From: an uncultured bacterium
GTDB taxonomy: Bacteria; Bacillota_I; Bacilli_A; RFN20; CAG-826
DNA length: 64,000 nucleotides
NCBI GenBank assembly: GCA_949293255.1
Contig: CASFCL010000006.1
Coordinates: forward strand, 1 to 64,000
Direction: 5' to 3'
Shown: piece after piece, positions 1 through 8,562 of the stretch
Layout: every line of letters begins with the position of its first letter
Numbering within the stretch: the first letter of the stretch is position 1
Made by a program: the position numbers and the translations under genes
The notes under the pieces: generated by a model
What the model was told of the DNA's origin: nothing
Database searches by the model: none
Seen by the model: only the letters and a program-made list of their open reading frames with translations

Positions 1-985
1 GACGAATTACTCGCTGAAATTGAAAAATTAAGAAAAGAAAGGAATGATTTAGAACTCGAGAATAAAATACTAAAGAAGGCAAATGAATTAATAAAAAAAA
101 GAAATAGGCGTTAATTACGGTAATTTGACCAACAAAGAAAAAACTATTGTAGTTAACGCCTTAAAAGGAGCATATCCGACCACAGCTTTATTAAAGAAAT
201 TAAAACTAAAAAGATCTACTTTTTGCTATGAATGTACTAGAAATTTAGTCGATAAATACGATGATATTAAAAAAAATAAAAATAATATTTAATGAAAATT
301 ATAAATGTTGCGGCTATAGAAGAATCAAAATAGCTCTTATTGATACTTTCGACATTAATATTAGTGAAAAAGTTATTAGACGCTTAATGAAACAAATTAG
401 CCTTTTTGTTTATCAAAAGAGAAAAAGAAAATACTCGTCTTATAAAGGGGAAATTTCCCTGAAGTTCCTAATTTATTAAATAGAGATTTTAAAACGGATA
501 AACCTTATACAAAAGTACTGACTGATATAACTGAATTCTCTTTAAAGGATGGAAAAGTATACTTATCTCCTTTAATTGATTGTTATGATGGTTTAGCAAT
601 AGTTTATACTTGTAGCACATCCCCTATTCTGAACTTACTAATACAATGCTTATAAAAGGACACGAAATAATTAAAAATAATAATTGTACTATTCATAATG
701 ATAGAGGATTTCATTATCGTCTCCAAAGTCGGATAACATTAATGGAAAAATTTGGTTATACAAGGTCTATGAGTAAAAAAGGTTGTTCGCCGGATAATTC
801 AATGTGTGAAGGTTTCTTTGGAACAATAAAAAACGAATTTTATTATCCTTACGATTGGACAGAGATAACATGCTCGGACTTCATTGATAAATTAAATAAA
901 TATTTAAAATGGTTTACAGAAAAAAGAATAAAAGTTAGGCTATGGAGAAATTTAAAAACTGTCCAATAAAATGTCCGCATCCCCT
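1..985 (+). pseudogene. Decayed IS3/IS150-family insertion sequence (orfA tail + orfB, frameshifted)
   Basis: Bases 1-114 encode the end of an OrfA-like coiled coil (LAEIEKLRKERNDLELENKI) that stops at TAA. The OrfB transposase follows in pieces in different frames: about 127-291, 261-479 (the HTH_21-like part with CCGYRRIKIAL), about 462-654 (first catalytic Asp in LTDITEF) and 646-969 (second Asp in HNDRG, Glu in CEGFFGTIKNEF). All three DDE residues are therefore visible but no single frame joins them, and the usual C-terminal end (YNEKRIKKSLGY-type) is scrambled after EKRIK. The right end probably lies near TGTCCAATAAAATGTCC at about 962-980. The left end is outside the window. An inactive relic; family assignment is strong, exact ends are not. 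Confidence 0.88.
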
Positions 986-1139
986 TTTGTACATTTTTAT
1001 CTTGAAATTAATAATTTTAACCATTCATCTAAAATTTCATAGCTAAAACTCTATGAGAAAATAAGAAATACAATTCTCATCTCAATTTCTTAGACTAGCA
1101 AATAAAAGAAAAAATGACCATCATATATATAACACTAAT

Positions 1140-4100
1140 TTAATTATTAGATAAAACTTTATCTAAATAATCTTCATATGTAATACCCCATTCGACTGGG
1201 CAATTTGACTCATTCCAGTCACTATCCCATCCGCTTGGTGTCGCTGATGCTTCACAATAAATTGTTAAATTATACAAACTTTGAAAAGGATTTTTCCCAA
1301 TTGTTGTAACACTACTTGGAATATAAATTGATGTTAAAGATAAACAATCTGAGAATGCATATTCCCCTATTTCTGTTAATTGACTATTTTCTTCAATATT
1401 TACTGTTGCTAAATTAGAGCAGTGGGCAAAAGCCCATTCTCCTATTTTAGTAACACTATCTGGAATAGTAATTGATGTTAAGGATGAACAACTAGAGAAT
1501 GCAGAACCTATTTCTCTCAATTGACTGTTCTCACCAAATGTAACTGTTGTTAGATTATAGCAACTTTGGAAAGCATTTTCTCCTATTTTAGTAACACTAT
1601 CTGGAATATTAATTGATGTAAAGCTATTAGAATCAAAACACCAATGCTCAATAGTTGTAGTTTGATTAGGTATGTTTATTGTACTTAAATTAGTACATTG
1701 ATAAAACGCTCCTTCTCCAAGATATGTAATCGTGTCAGGAAGATGAATACTTATTATATTTTCACAATATCCAAATGCAAATCCAGAAACGGCCCCAACG
1801 TAAATATTCTCGCCATTAAATGTAAAATAATCTGGCACAACTATGCTTTCTTCCAATCCATCATATTCTAAAATAGTTATGTATTTTGATCCATTTTCTT
1901 TTTTAGAAACAGCATATGTATAATTACCATCATGAAATTCTTGTTCGAGATAACTATTAAATATTAGCTTCCCTCCATCATAATTAAACAATTTATCCCA
2001 TCCAGATAATGGTGAACTAGTTTTACAATATATATTTCCTCTAACAAAAGTAAAAGCAGAGGCACCGATTTCTACTACACTTTCAGGTATATTTATTGAA
2101 TCTAATCCACAGCATCCAACAAAAGCTTCAGTACCAATACTAGTAATACTATTTGGCAAATGAACTGTTTTTAATCCGCACCAAGCAAACGCATATTGAG
2201 CTATTGATTTAACCTGAATTTTTTCTCCACCAATTATATAACTATCTAATAATGAAATATTATAATCAAATGGATTTAACTGGCTTACTGCTTCAATATA
2301 TTTATTATTATTAATATCACTGCATACTGCATAATTCACTCCATCATAATTAAAATTTTGTCCAAGGAAACTACCCCAAACTATACGGACTCTAGCTTGC
2401 AAACTAGATCCGCTAGCATACCAATTGTCTGCCCAATCATTTGGCTTAGTAAACGTCTCGCAATAAACATTAACAGAATGATTTACACTAAAAATACTAC
2501 CTTCAATTGTAGATACGCTTTGAGGAATAAAAATTTTTTCTAATTTGTTGCAACTAGCAAATGAACCTTCTCTGATAGTCGTCACAGAACTAGGAATATA
2601 TATTTCTAAAATGTATGGTGCCGATATCCCTTCAATTTCAGTTACAGGCAATCCATTATATTCACTAGGCACATTAACTATCACGTCACTACCTTTATAC
2701 CCTACAATCGAATAACCATTATCATTTTCAGCAAAACTAAATCCTTCCGAAACGACTTGATTTCTTTCAAAAATCGTAAAAGTAATCGAATCAGAATATT
2801 TCAAATATGATGCTGTAATAGTTACTTCACCAGCACCTAGTGCAGTAACACATCCGTTATCATCAACTTTAGCTATCTCATTGTTACTGCTTTCCCATGT
2901 TAATTGGCCGTTAATATTATTTGTTTTATAATTAATTTGAAAGATATCATTAATGAAAATTGGCTCGCCGGTTCCCTCCAAGATAATACTAGAATTATTG
3001 TCAAAGAGATTTCCATTTATAAAATCATTAACCCATTCCTCTTCAGTGCCAGTATATTCTGGATGATATTTAATATAAATTTCATAGGCTGATAGTCCAT
3101 CTTCGCCATCACCGCCAGCTTGACCATCATTTCCTTGATCGCCTTTAATCTTACCAACACAGTTCCAAGTTTCGCTTGTTTTTACATAAAAATCCCAGGT
3201 ATCTAAATCAATGTATGAGTCACCATTATTACCTAAATTAGCTGAAGGTTCACCACTACCAGTTAATAATGATGTTCCATCTTTACCCGGTTCACCCTGA
3301 GGACCTTGAACACCTTCTGCTAAAACACCAGTATCTTCACCATCAATATACCAATTGCCGTTTTTACCAATCGTAATAACTGGTGTATGACCATCTTCAC
3401 CAGGCTCACCTTGAATCCCTTGTTCACCATCAACACCATTAGTAACAGTAAAGGTTGACGTGTCACCATTATCATAAGTTATGGTATATGTATCTACATT
3501 ACCTGAGGAACTAGTTAACTCGATAGAAACTATTCCGTTTCCATCTTCACCATCTGTTCCATCACTACCTTTTATATTGCCTTTTAATACCCACTCATCG
3601 TTTTCTTTTACATAATAATTCCAAGTGGATAAATCAATGTATGAATCACCATTTTTACCTGTTCCCACTGAAGGTTCACCTTCACCTGTTAAAACGGCTG
3701 TGCCATCTATACCATCGATACCATTATTGCCTTGATTGCCTTGTTCACCTTTGATATTACCAGTATGAATCCAAGTACCACTTGTTTTAACATAAAAATC
3801 CCAGGTATCTAAATCAATGTATGAGTCACCATTTTTACCTAAATTAGCTGAAGGTTCACCACCACCAGTTAATAATGAAGTTCCATCTTTACCAGGTTCG
3901 CCTTGCTCGCCTTGAGCTTTTGTATTTGTTTTAACTCCATCAATAACCCAATAGCCATCACTGCTAATTGTTATAACTGGTGTATGTCCGTCTTGACCAG
4001 GAATACCTTGTATACCTTGTTCACCATCTTTGCCGTTAGTAACAATAAAATTAGATGTGGTTCCGTCTGAATAAGTAATGGTATAGATATCTACTAGACC

Positions 4101-4268
4101 ATCGCTACTAGTTAAATCAACAGAAACAATAGAAACACCGTCTTCCCCTCTTTGACCTGTTTCACCTTGGGGACCTTGAGGACCAACTACTGGTTCACTA
4201 TTACAAGAAGTTAATGCAAAAGCACTAAACAAAGCTAAAGCTAAACCGATAAATTTACTCTTTTTCAT
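1140..4268 (-). CDS. Surface lipoprotein with collagen-like repeats, Big_2 domain and BspA-type leucine-rich repeats
   Basis: This 1042-residue protein starts with a lipoprotein signal (lipobox LTSC, Cys22), so it should be anchored outside the membrane. Residues about 29-400 alternate short Gly-X-Y collagen-like runs (GPQGPQGETGQRGEDG) with a roughly 45-residue module ending in GKNGDSYIDLDTWDFYVK that occurs three times, and a DGxxxVSxxLTSSxGxVDxYTITY module that occurs twice. About 400-430 is the AYEIYIKYHPEYTGTEEEW motif common after such repeats, 435-505 is Big_2-like, and about 510-1030 carries tandem BspA/LRR_5 repeats (IPxSVTxIGxxAF). The start ATG follows AGGAGG. Adhesion or surface interaction is the usual inference for this architecture; no ligand can be read from the sequence. 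Repeat number may vary between strains. Confidence 0.9.
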   Translation of the reverse strand: MKKSKFIGLALALFSAFALTSCNSEPVVGPQGPQGETGQRGEDGVSIVSVDLTSSDGLVDIYTITYSDGTTSNFIVTNGKDGEQGIQGIPGQDGHTPVITISSDGYWVIDGVKTNTKAQGEQGEPGKDGTSLLTGGGEPSANLGKNGDSYIDLDTWDFYVKTSGTWIHTGNIKGEQGNQGNNGIDGIDGTAVLTGEGEPSVGTGKNGDSYIDLSTWNYYVKENDEWVLKGNIKGSDGTDGEDGNGIVSIELTSSSGNVDTYTITYDNGDTSTFTVTNGVDGEQGIQGEPGEDGHTPVITIGKNGNWYIDGEDTGVLAEGVQGPQGEPGKDGTSLLTGSGEPSANLGNNGDSYIDLDTWDFYVKTSETWNCVGKIKGDQGNDGQAGGDGEDGLSAYEIYIKYHPEYTGTEEEWVNDFINGNLFDNNSSIILEGTGEPIFINDIFQINYKTNNINGQLTWESSNNEIAKVDDNGCVTALGAGEVTITASYLKYSDSITFTIFERNQVVSEGFSFAENDNGYSIVGYKGSDVIVNVPSEYNGLPVTEIEGISAPYILEIYIPSSVTTIREGSFASCNKLEKIFIPQSVSTIEGSIFSVNHSVNVYCETFTKPNDWADNWYASGSSLQARVRIVWGSFLGQNFNYDGVNYAVCSDINNNKYIEAVSQLNPFDYNISLLDSYIIGGEKIQVKSIAQYAFAWCGLKTVHLPNSITSIGTEAFVGCCGLDSINIPESVVEIGASAFTFVRGNIYCKTSSPLSGWDKLFNYDGGKLIFNSYLEQEFHDGNYTYAVSKKENGSKYITILEYDGLEESIVVPDYFTFNGENIYVGAVSGFAFGYCENIISIHLPDTITYLGEGAFYQCTNLSTINIPNQTTTIEHWCFDSNSFTSINIPDSVTKIGENAFQSCYNLTTVTFGENSQLREIGSAFSSCSSLTSITIPDSVTKIGEWAFAHCSNLATVNIEENSQLTEIGEYAFSDCLSLTSIYIPSSVTTIGKNPFQSLYNLTIYCEASATPSGWDSDWNESNCPVEWGITYEDYLDKVLSNN

Positions 4269-4282
4269 ATATTTATCCTCCT

Positions 4283-4395
4283 AACAAAAATAGACCTAGT
4301 TTCTTTCACCTAGATCCACTTGAGGATATAACATTATTTACAATATTACCCCCTCCAAGCCTTTCGAGAGAGGCAAGGTATTATTAACTAGCAAC
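4283..4395 (-). promoter_or_regulatory. Possible structured 5' leader of the lipoprotein gene
   Basis: The leader can form a hairpin CCTTGCCT / AGGCTTGG (GCCT/AGGC stem, TT/TT internal loop, CC/GG closing pairs; around 4357-4380), followed by a GGAGGGGG run and then two direct CTAGGT copies before the AGGAGG ribosome site. I do not recognise a known riboswitch class. It may be a regulatory leader or just an mRNA-stabilising structure. Confidence 0.3.
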
Positions 4396-4398
4396 TTT

Positions 4399-4427
4399 AT
4401 TCTAGCTATGCAAAAAACAAATTTCAA
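4399..4427 (-). promoter_or_regulatory. Sigma-A-type promoter of the collagen/BspA lipoprotein gene
   Basis: On the minus strand TTGAAA (4427-4422) is followed after exactly 17 nt by TAGAAT (4404-4399). It lies about 130 nt upstream of the start codon, so the mRNA would carry a long leader. Seen in sequence; not tested. Confidence 0.6.
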
Positions 4428-4469
4428 TAATTTTAGAAATTAAGTCTTGACAAACATGATAGTTTTGTA

Positions 4470-4955
4470 TTAATACTCTGCCTTGATTGTCACTCCATAA
4501 CCAGAATAGAACTTAAATGTTATTGATTTATCTTTATGAACTATCGCTTTTTCTAATGTGAAATTAAATATTCTATCATCCCATTCAAGCAATATTTCAC
4601 CCTTTTTTAAAGTTTCGATGAATGAATTAATGTTGCTTTCTTTTAGTTTTCTTTCTTCTTTTTGACTAATCAAATTATTATATTCAGATTCCTTATTTTT
4701 ATATTTATCTTCAAGTTCTGCATACTTTTTCCACCAAATCGTTTGATCTTGCTGCGCGGTCGTATTCATTTTAACCAATAGTTCAAACTCTTTATTCATA
4801 TCATTGAGTTCATTAGATAATGCTTCTATTTGCTTATCCAAAGATGATGCATCAAGAGCTTTGCTTACTGCTTATATAAGATTAGTAATAAGAAGGTCTT
4901 TACTCCTAATCATCTCGTTATAGGCTTTAAGGAACATTTTGATAGGGGTATAAAT
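4470..4955 (-). pseudogene. C-terminal remnant of a large serine recombinase
   Basis: The longest open piece (123 residues from a TTG at 4841) is a coiled coil (WWKKYAELEDKYKNKESEYN) followed by FIETLKKGEILLEWDDRIFN and a TLEKAIVHKDKSITFKF strand pattern. That is the C-terminal signature of large serine recombinases/resolvases. Reading upstream in the same frame gives AYNEMIRSKDLLITNLI, an in-frame TAA at 4872-4874, then AVSKALDASSLDKQIEAL, which matches the usual pre-coiled-coil segment. The catalytic, recombinase and zinc-ribbon domains are missing. It is therefore a relic of an integrated element, lying beside tRNA-Leu and close to the IS3 relic. It differs from the intact recombinase at 15492, so it is not a duplicate of it. 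Confidence 0.72.
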
Positions 4956-4984
4956 TAAAAAAAGTAAAAAAATATTTCTAGGTA

Positions 4985-5022
4985 TAAAAAAGACCACCTA
5001 GCTCAATAAGAACCAGATGGTC
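4985..5022 (-). terminator. Rho-independent terminator after tRNA-Leu
   Basis: On the minus strand GACCATCT and AGGTGGTC form an 8-bp stem (one G-T pair) followed by TTTTTT. It lies about 36 nt downstream of the tRNA 3' end. Confidence 0.7.
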
Positions 5023-5058
5023 AATATAATTTTGTATTTTTATTTAAATTTAATTAGT

Positions 5059-5145
5059 TGGTGCCCCTAGTCGGGATCGAACCGACACAGTATCACTACT
5101 AAAGGATTTTGAGTCCTTCGCGTCTACCAGTTCCACCATAGGGGC
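5059..5145 (-). tRNA. tRNA-Leu (anticodon CAA)
   Basis: The minus strand gives acceptor GCCCCTA pairing with TAGGGGC, an A discriminator and an encoded CCA. The D arm is GGTGGAACTGGTAGACGC, the anticodon loop CTCAAAA sits between AAGGA and TCCTT, a long class II variable arm follows, then TCGGTTCGATCCCGA as the T arm. The anticodon 5'-CAA-3' decodes UUG. Confidence 0.97.
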
Positions 5146-5191
5146 AGTGTAAATATTGTATCATAACTAAAGTTAAAATTTTTAGAAAAAT

Positions 5192-5220
5192 AAATTGGCC
5201 TAGATTAACTAGGCCAATTA
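5192..5220 (-). terminator. Terminator of the potABCD operon
   Basis: AATTGGCCTAG (5193-5203) and CTAGGCCAATT (5209-5219) form an 11-bp stem with a 5-nt loop just past the potD stop. On the minus strand a T-rich tract follows (ATTTATTTTT). Confidence 0.85.
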
Positions 5221-5227
5221 ATAATTT

Positions 5228-6820
5228 TTATTGTTCTCTTAAAGCTCTTCTTCTCTTTACTTTAATCTTTTTAATAAGATTGTAACTTCCTAAGAAGCCT
5301 AAAGCACCAACGAAACATAAAATAACAATAACTGTAACCCAAACAGGTAATGGATTAACTTTGACATTTTCCCACATAGAGACAATTCTATCGTTTTGAA
5401 CGCCAAAATCTCTCATAATTGCAAGATGTGGTAAATCAGATTCCATTGGATATTGAGCTCTCATTTGACGGTTTAATTGCTCTTCTTCTACATGAACAAT
5501 ATATTGATTAGTATCATCAGCTCCTTGAGAGAAGAAATAAGTTAAATCATATCCAACTGTAGCGACACTATCATCAAAATTACCATCTTCATCATAACGT
5601 GGGTCATACCAATCGGTGACAAGATCGAATATATCTTCTCCACCAATAAATGGTGTATAACCAACATAATCCATGTTCATTGCAGCAACTTCAGGTTGAG
5701 ATAAATAATCTAAGAATGAATAAGCAGCATTTTCATGTTCTTCGCTTACTCCTTCAAGAATTGAAAATCCATCAAACCAAATGTTAGTTACATAATGTGG
5801 AATAGTGTAATAAAGATAATTGTCTTCTTCTTCAGCTAAATCCATAGCATAAACAGCATCACCACTCCATGCTAAGTTAATTCCAACTCTTCCTGTAACG
5901 ATATCAGTTTTTCCAGTATCGACTTCAAAACCATAAATAACATCTTTTAATTCAATTAAAGCATCTTCTACTAATTGAATTGTTTCATCATCACATTTAT
6001 TGAATAAATCACTGAGTTTTTTAGTGTATTCTTCATTGTAATTACCAGCATATTCTTCATAGAGTTTTTCAAACTCATTTTTACCACTTTCATCTACTAA
6101 AGCATGAGCGATACCCATTGCATATGTATCTCTCATTGAATCTTTAATTGAAGCACAGTTTGTGTAATATTCTGATTTTTCCCATAAAACATCCCATCCA
6201 TTAGGAGAGATAAAATCATCAATTACATCTTCAGGGTCTCTATCACGAATTCCATCATATTCAGGGTTAAACATCATTCCTAATGTTCCCCACATATAAC
6301 CAACTGTGTAATCATCAAGAGTTCCTAAACTTGGATCATCTTCACTAATTGTAAGTCCAGCAAGTTTTCCACTGTCTCCTGCTAAATATTTAGAAGCATA
6401 TTCAACATAATTTGGAATTCTAGACTTATCGATTCTTTTAACCATTTCTCTTTGGACAAGTTTTTGAATCATGTAATCACTTGTACAAATGAGATCATAA
6501 TTACTTTTACCAGTTAAAAGTTCGTTATACATGGTTTCATTAACATCATATTCATCGTAAATGATTTCAACTCTTTTATTGAAACCTTCACCAAAATATT
6601 CAGCTTTTGTATCTGGATCGTTGATCCATTCTTCATATTGATCAGTTAAATCTGGTAAATCATAACCATTATCAGGATCGTTACAATAAATATAATCCCC
6701 TGCGTTATAGACTCTTAAATAAAGAGTTCCTTCTTCACCATTTCCTCCAGAACAACTTGATAAAAGAGGAATAATTGATAAACCTATAGCAAAATTTTTA
6801 AATAAATTTTTTAATTTCAC
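5228..6820 (-). CDS. potD: Spermidine/putrescine ABC transporter substrate-binding lipoprotein PotD
   Basis: This 530-residue extracellular solute-binding protein should capture polyamines for PotABC. The N-terminus is a lipoprotein signal (lipobox LSSC, Cys23). The mature protein begins with the PotD-like LRVYNAGDYI, and GRVGINLAWSGDAVYAMDLA and the late binding-lobe segments follow. It is longer than a typical PotD (about 350 residues) and, unusually, ends in a second membrane anchor at about 492-515 (WVTVIVILCFVGALGFLGSY) with a basic tail (KKIKVKRRR). It would be tethered at both ends. It is the last gene of the operon, 12 nt after potC, and a terminator follows. Family call is firm; substrate specificity comes from operon context. 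Confidence 0.88.
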   Translation of the reverse strand: MKLKNLFKNFAIGLSIIPLLSSCSGGNGEEGTLYLRVYNAGDYIYCNDPDNGYDLPDLTDQYEEWINDPDTKAEYFGEGFNKRVEIIYDEYDVNETMYNELLTGKSNYDLICTSDYMIQKLVQREMVKRIDKSRIPNYVEYASKYLAGDSGKLAGLTISEDDPSLGTLDDYTVGYMWGTLGMMFNPEYDGIRDRDPEDVIDDFISPNGWDVLWEKSEYYTNCASIKDSMRDTYAMGIAHALVDESGKNEFEKLYEEYAGNYNEEYTKKLSDLFNKCDDETIQLVEDALIELKDVIYGFEVDTGKTDIVTGRVGINLAWSGDAVYAMDLAEEEDNYLYYTIPHYVTNIWFDGFSILEGVSEEHENAAYSFLDYLSQPEVAAMNMDYVGYTPFIGGEDIFDLVTDWYDPRYDEDGNFDDSVATVGYDLTYFFSQGADDTNQYIVHVEEEQLNRQMRAQYPMESDLPHLAIMRDFGVQNDRIVSMWENVKVNPLPVWVTVIVILCFVGALGFLGSYNLIKKIKVKRRRALREQ

Positions 6821-6832
6821 TTCACTCCCCTC

Positions 6833-7771
6833 CTATAAATTAATACAAATAATAACTACAAAGAAAATAACAATTGCAGCTAAAATTCCGTAGATAACTG
6901 AGTTCTTAATTCTACGTGCAACTATTTGCTTTTGAGTTAAAATCCTTGCAGAAGCCTTAAATTTTAAATGATTTTGATACATAACAAGTAAAACTGTAGC
7001 AATTAAAACTAAAGCAACAATAATTGTAGTTAAAGCTCTAACTTCAATTGGAACAATCTTCTTTTTAATTGAAGATTGAATGAATGTTGAAATAGTTTCA
7101 ATCTTTCCTGCTCCACTAAGTAAACCAGGTCCACTAGTAAAAGCTGTAACAATAAAATCATCTAAAGATAATGTAATTGATAACATGAATCCAGATAAAA
7201 CACCTGGAGCAATTTGAGGAATAGTTACTTTATAAAGTGCTTGTCTAGGAGAGCATCCTAAATCAAGAGCAGCTTCATATAAAGCTGGATCCATTTGTTG
7301 AAGTTTTGGTTTAACGTTAAGATAAACAAAAGGAACTTCAAGAATCATATGTCCAAAAAGTAACGTCCAGAACGAGAAAATGTTCTCATGGAAGATATAA
7401 GTTCCAATAAAAACAAACATGAAAGTTAAACTTAAAGCTAAAACAATTTCAGCATTAACAACTGGAATTTGGTTAATGTTTTCAATTATTGCTCTAGTTC
7501 TTCTTTTTGAATAATAGACACCAATTGCACCTAATGTACCAATAATTGTAGAACAAACTGAAGAAATTAAAGCGATGATTACGGTATTACCAACTGCTAT
7601 CATAATTTCTTCATTTCTAAATAATCTTCCATATAAATCAAAGGTGAATCCGTTCCAAATGCCAACGCTTTCTCCATCAGTGAATGAGAAAACAACAAGT
7701 ACTAAAATTGGAACGTACATTAAAAATAACATTAAATATACGTAACTTTTTGCTAATACTTTCTTTACCAT
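6833..7771 (-). CDS. potC: Spermidine/putrescine ABC transporter permease PotC
   Basis: A 312-residue inner permease of the polyamine importer. About six TM segments surround the EAALDLGCSPRQALYKVTIPQIAPG loop, the EAA motif that docks the ATPase. The family runs to about 260-280 residues; the extra C-terminal part (about 275-312) adds another TM helix (VIYGILAAIVIFFVVIICI). Its start overlaps the end of potB by 7 nt, indicating translational coupling. Confidence 0.92.
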   Translation of the reverse strand: MVKKVLAKSYVYLMLFLMYVPILVLVVFSFTDGESVGIWNGFTFDLYGRLFRNEEIMIAVGNTVIIALISSVCSTIIGTLGAIGVYYSKRRTRAIIENINQIPVVNAEIVLALSLTFMFVFIGTYIFHENIFSFWTLLFGHMILEVPFVYLNVKPKLQQMDPALYEAALDLGCSPRQALYKVTIPQIAPGVLSGFMLSITLSLDDFIVTAFTSGPGLLSGAGKIETISTFIQSSIKKKIVPIEVRALTTIIVALVLIATVLLVMYQNHLKFKASARILTQKQIVARRIKNSVIYGILAAIVIFFVVIICINL

Positions 7772-8562
7772 CTTGATGACTCCTTCGAAGCGTCTTTTTC
7801 AGTAAAATTACGTGTGATTAGCATGGAAATTCCAACTAAAGCTAACATAAATAACGAAATGAAACTACCATAGTTCCATTGTGAAGATGCGAAATTAAGG
7901 TAAATTAAGTTACCAAATAAAACAATTTGACCTTCACTTAAAACATCAGAAATAACATAACTAGACATGGTTGGCATAAATACCATCATGGCTGCACTAA
8001 CTACTCCTGGTATTGATTGAGGAATAATAGATTTAACAAAAACTTGTACTCTATTACATCCTAAATCCATCGCTGCTTCAATTTGAGATTTATCAAGTTT
8101 AAGCATGACGTTATATAAAGGAAGAATAACGAAGGGTAAATAGTTATAAACTAAACCAATCATTGTAGCTTCATAAGGATGAGAACCTCCATCAAGTCCT
8201 ATCCAAGATAAAACATCTCTAGTTGCCCATGTTCTTAAAACAAAGTTGATCCACATAGGCATAACAAATAGCATGACAATTACACCATTACTATTTAATT
8301 TTGCATTTGAAAGGATATAAGCGATTGGATAACCAATAAGTAAACAAATTACAGTATTAAGAATTGAAAACATCAAAGATAATTCCAAAACATTTAATTT
8401 ATTTGGTGATGTAAAAAAGTCTACTACTGCATCAAATGTAAAGAATCCATTACTATCAGTAAATGCATAAAAGATAATGAATAGAATTGGTAAAATAACA
8501 AATAAAATTAAGAAAAGGAAAAATGGGATGGCTAAGTATTTCCTTTGAAATCTAAATTTCAT
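7765..8562 (-). CDS. potB: Spermidine/putrescine ABC transporter permease PotB
   Basis: A 265-residue permease with six predicted TM segments and an EAA loop (EAAMDLGCNRVQVFVKSIIPQSIPG). It pairs with PotC to form the membrane pore for polyamines. The length matches the family. The start overlaps the end of potA by 11 nt and the end overlaps potC by 7 nt, so potA-potB-potC are tightly coupled. Confidence 0.92.
   Translation of the reverse strand: MKFRFQRKYLAIPFFLFLILFVILPILFIIFYAFTDSNGFFTFDAVVDFFTSPNKLNVLELSLMFSILNTVICLLIGYPIAYILSNAKLNSNGVIVMLFVMPMWINFVLRTWATRDVLSWIGLDGGSHPYEATMIGLVYNYLPFVILPLYNVMLKLDKSQIEAAMDLGCNRVQVFVKSIIPQSIPGVVSAAMMVFMPTMSSYVISDVLSEGQIVLFGNLIYLNFASSQWNYGSFISLFMLALVGISMLITRNFTEKDASKESSRW

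Noticed and set aside
2358-3092. Short plus-strand reading frames inside the collagen/BspA gene
   Set aside because: Antisense shadows of the repeat-rich gene with no ribosome site or family match.
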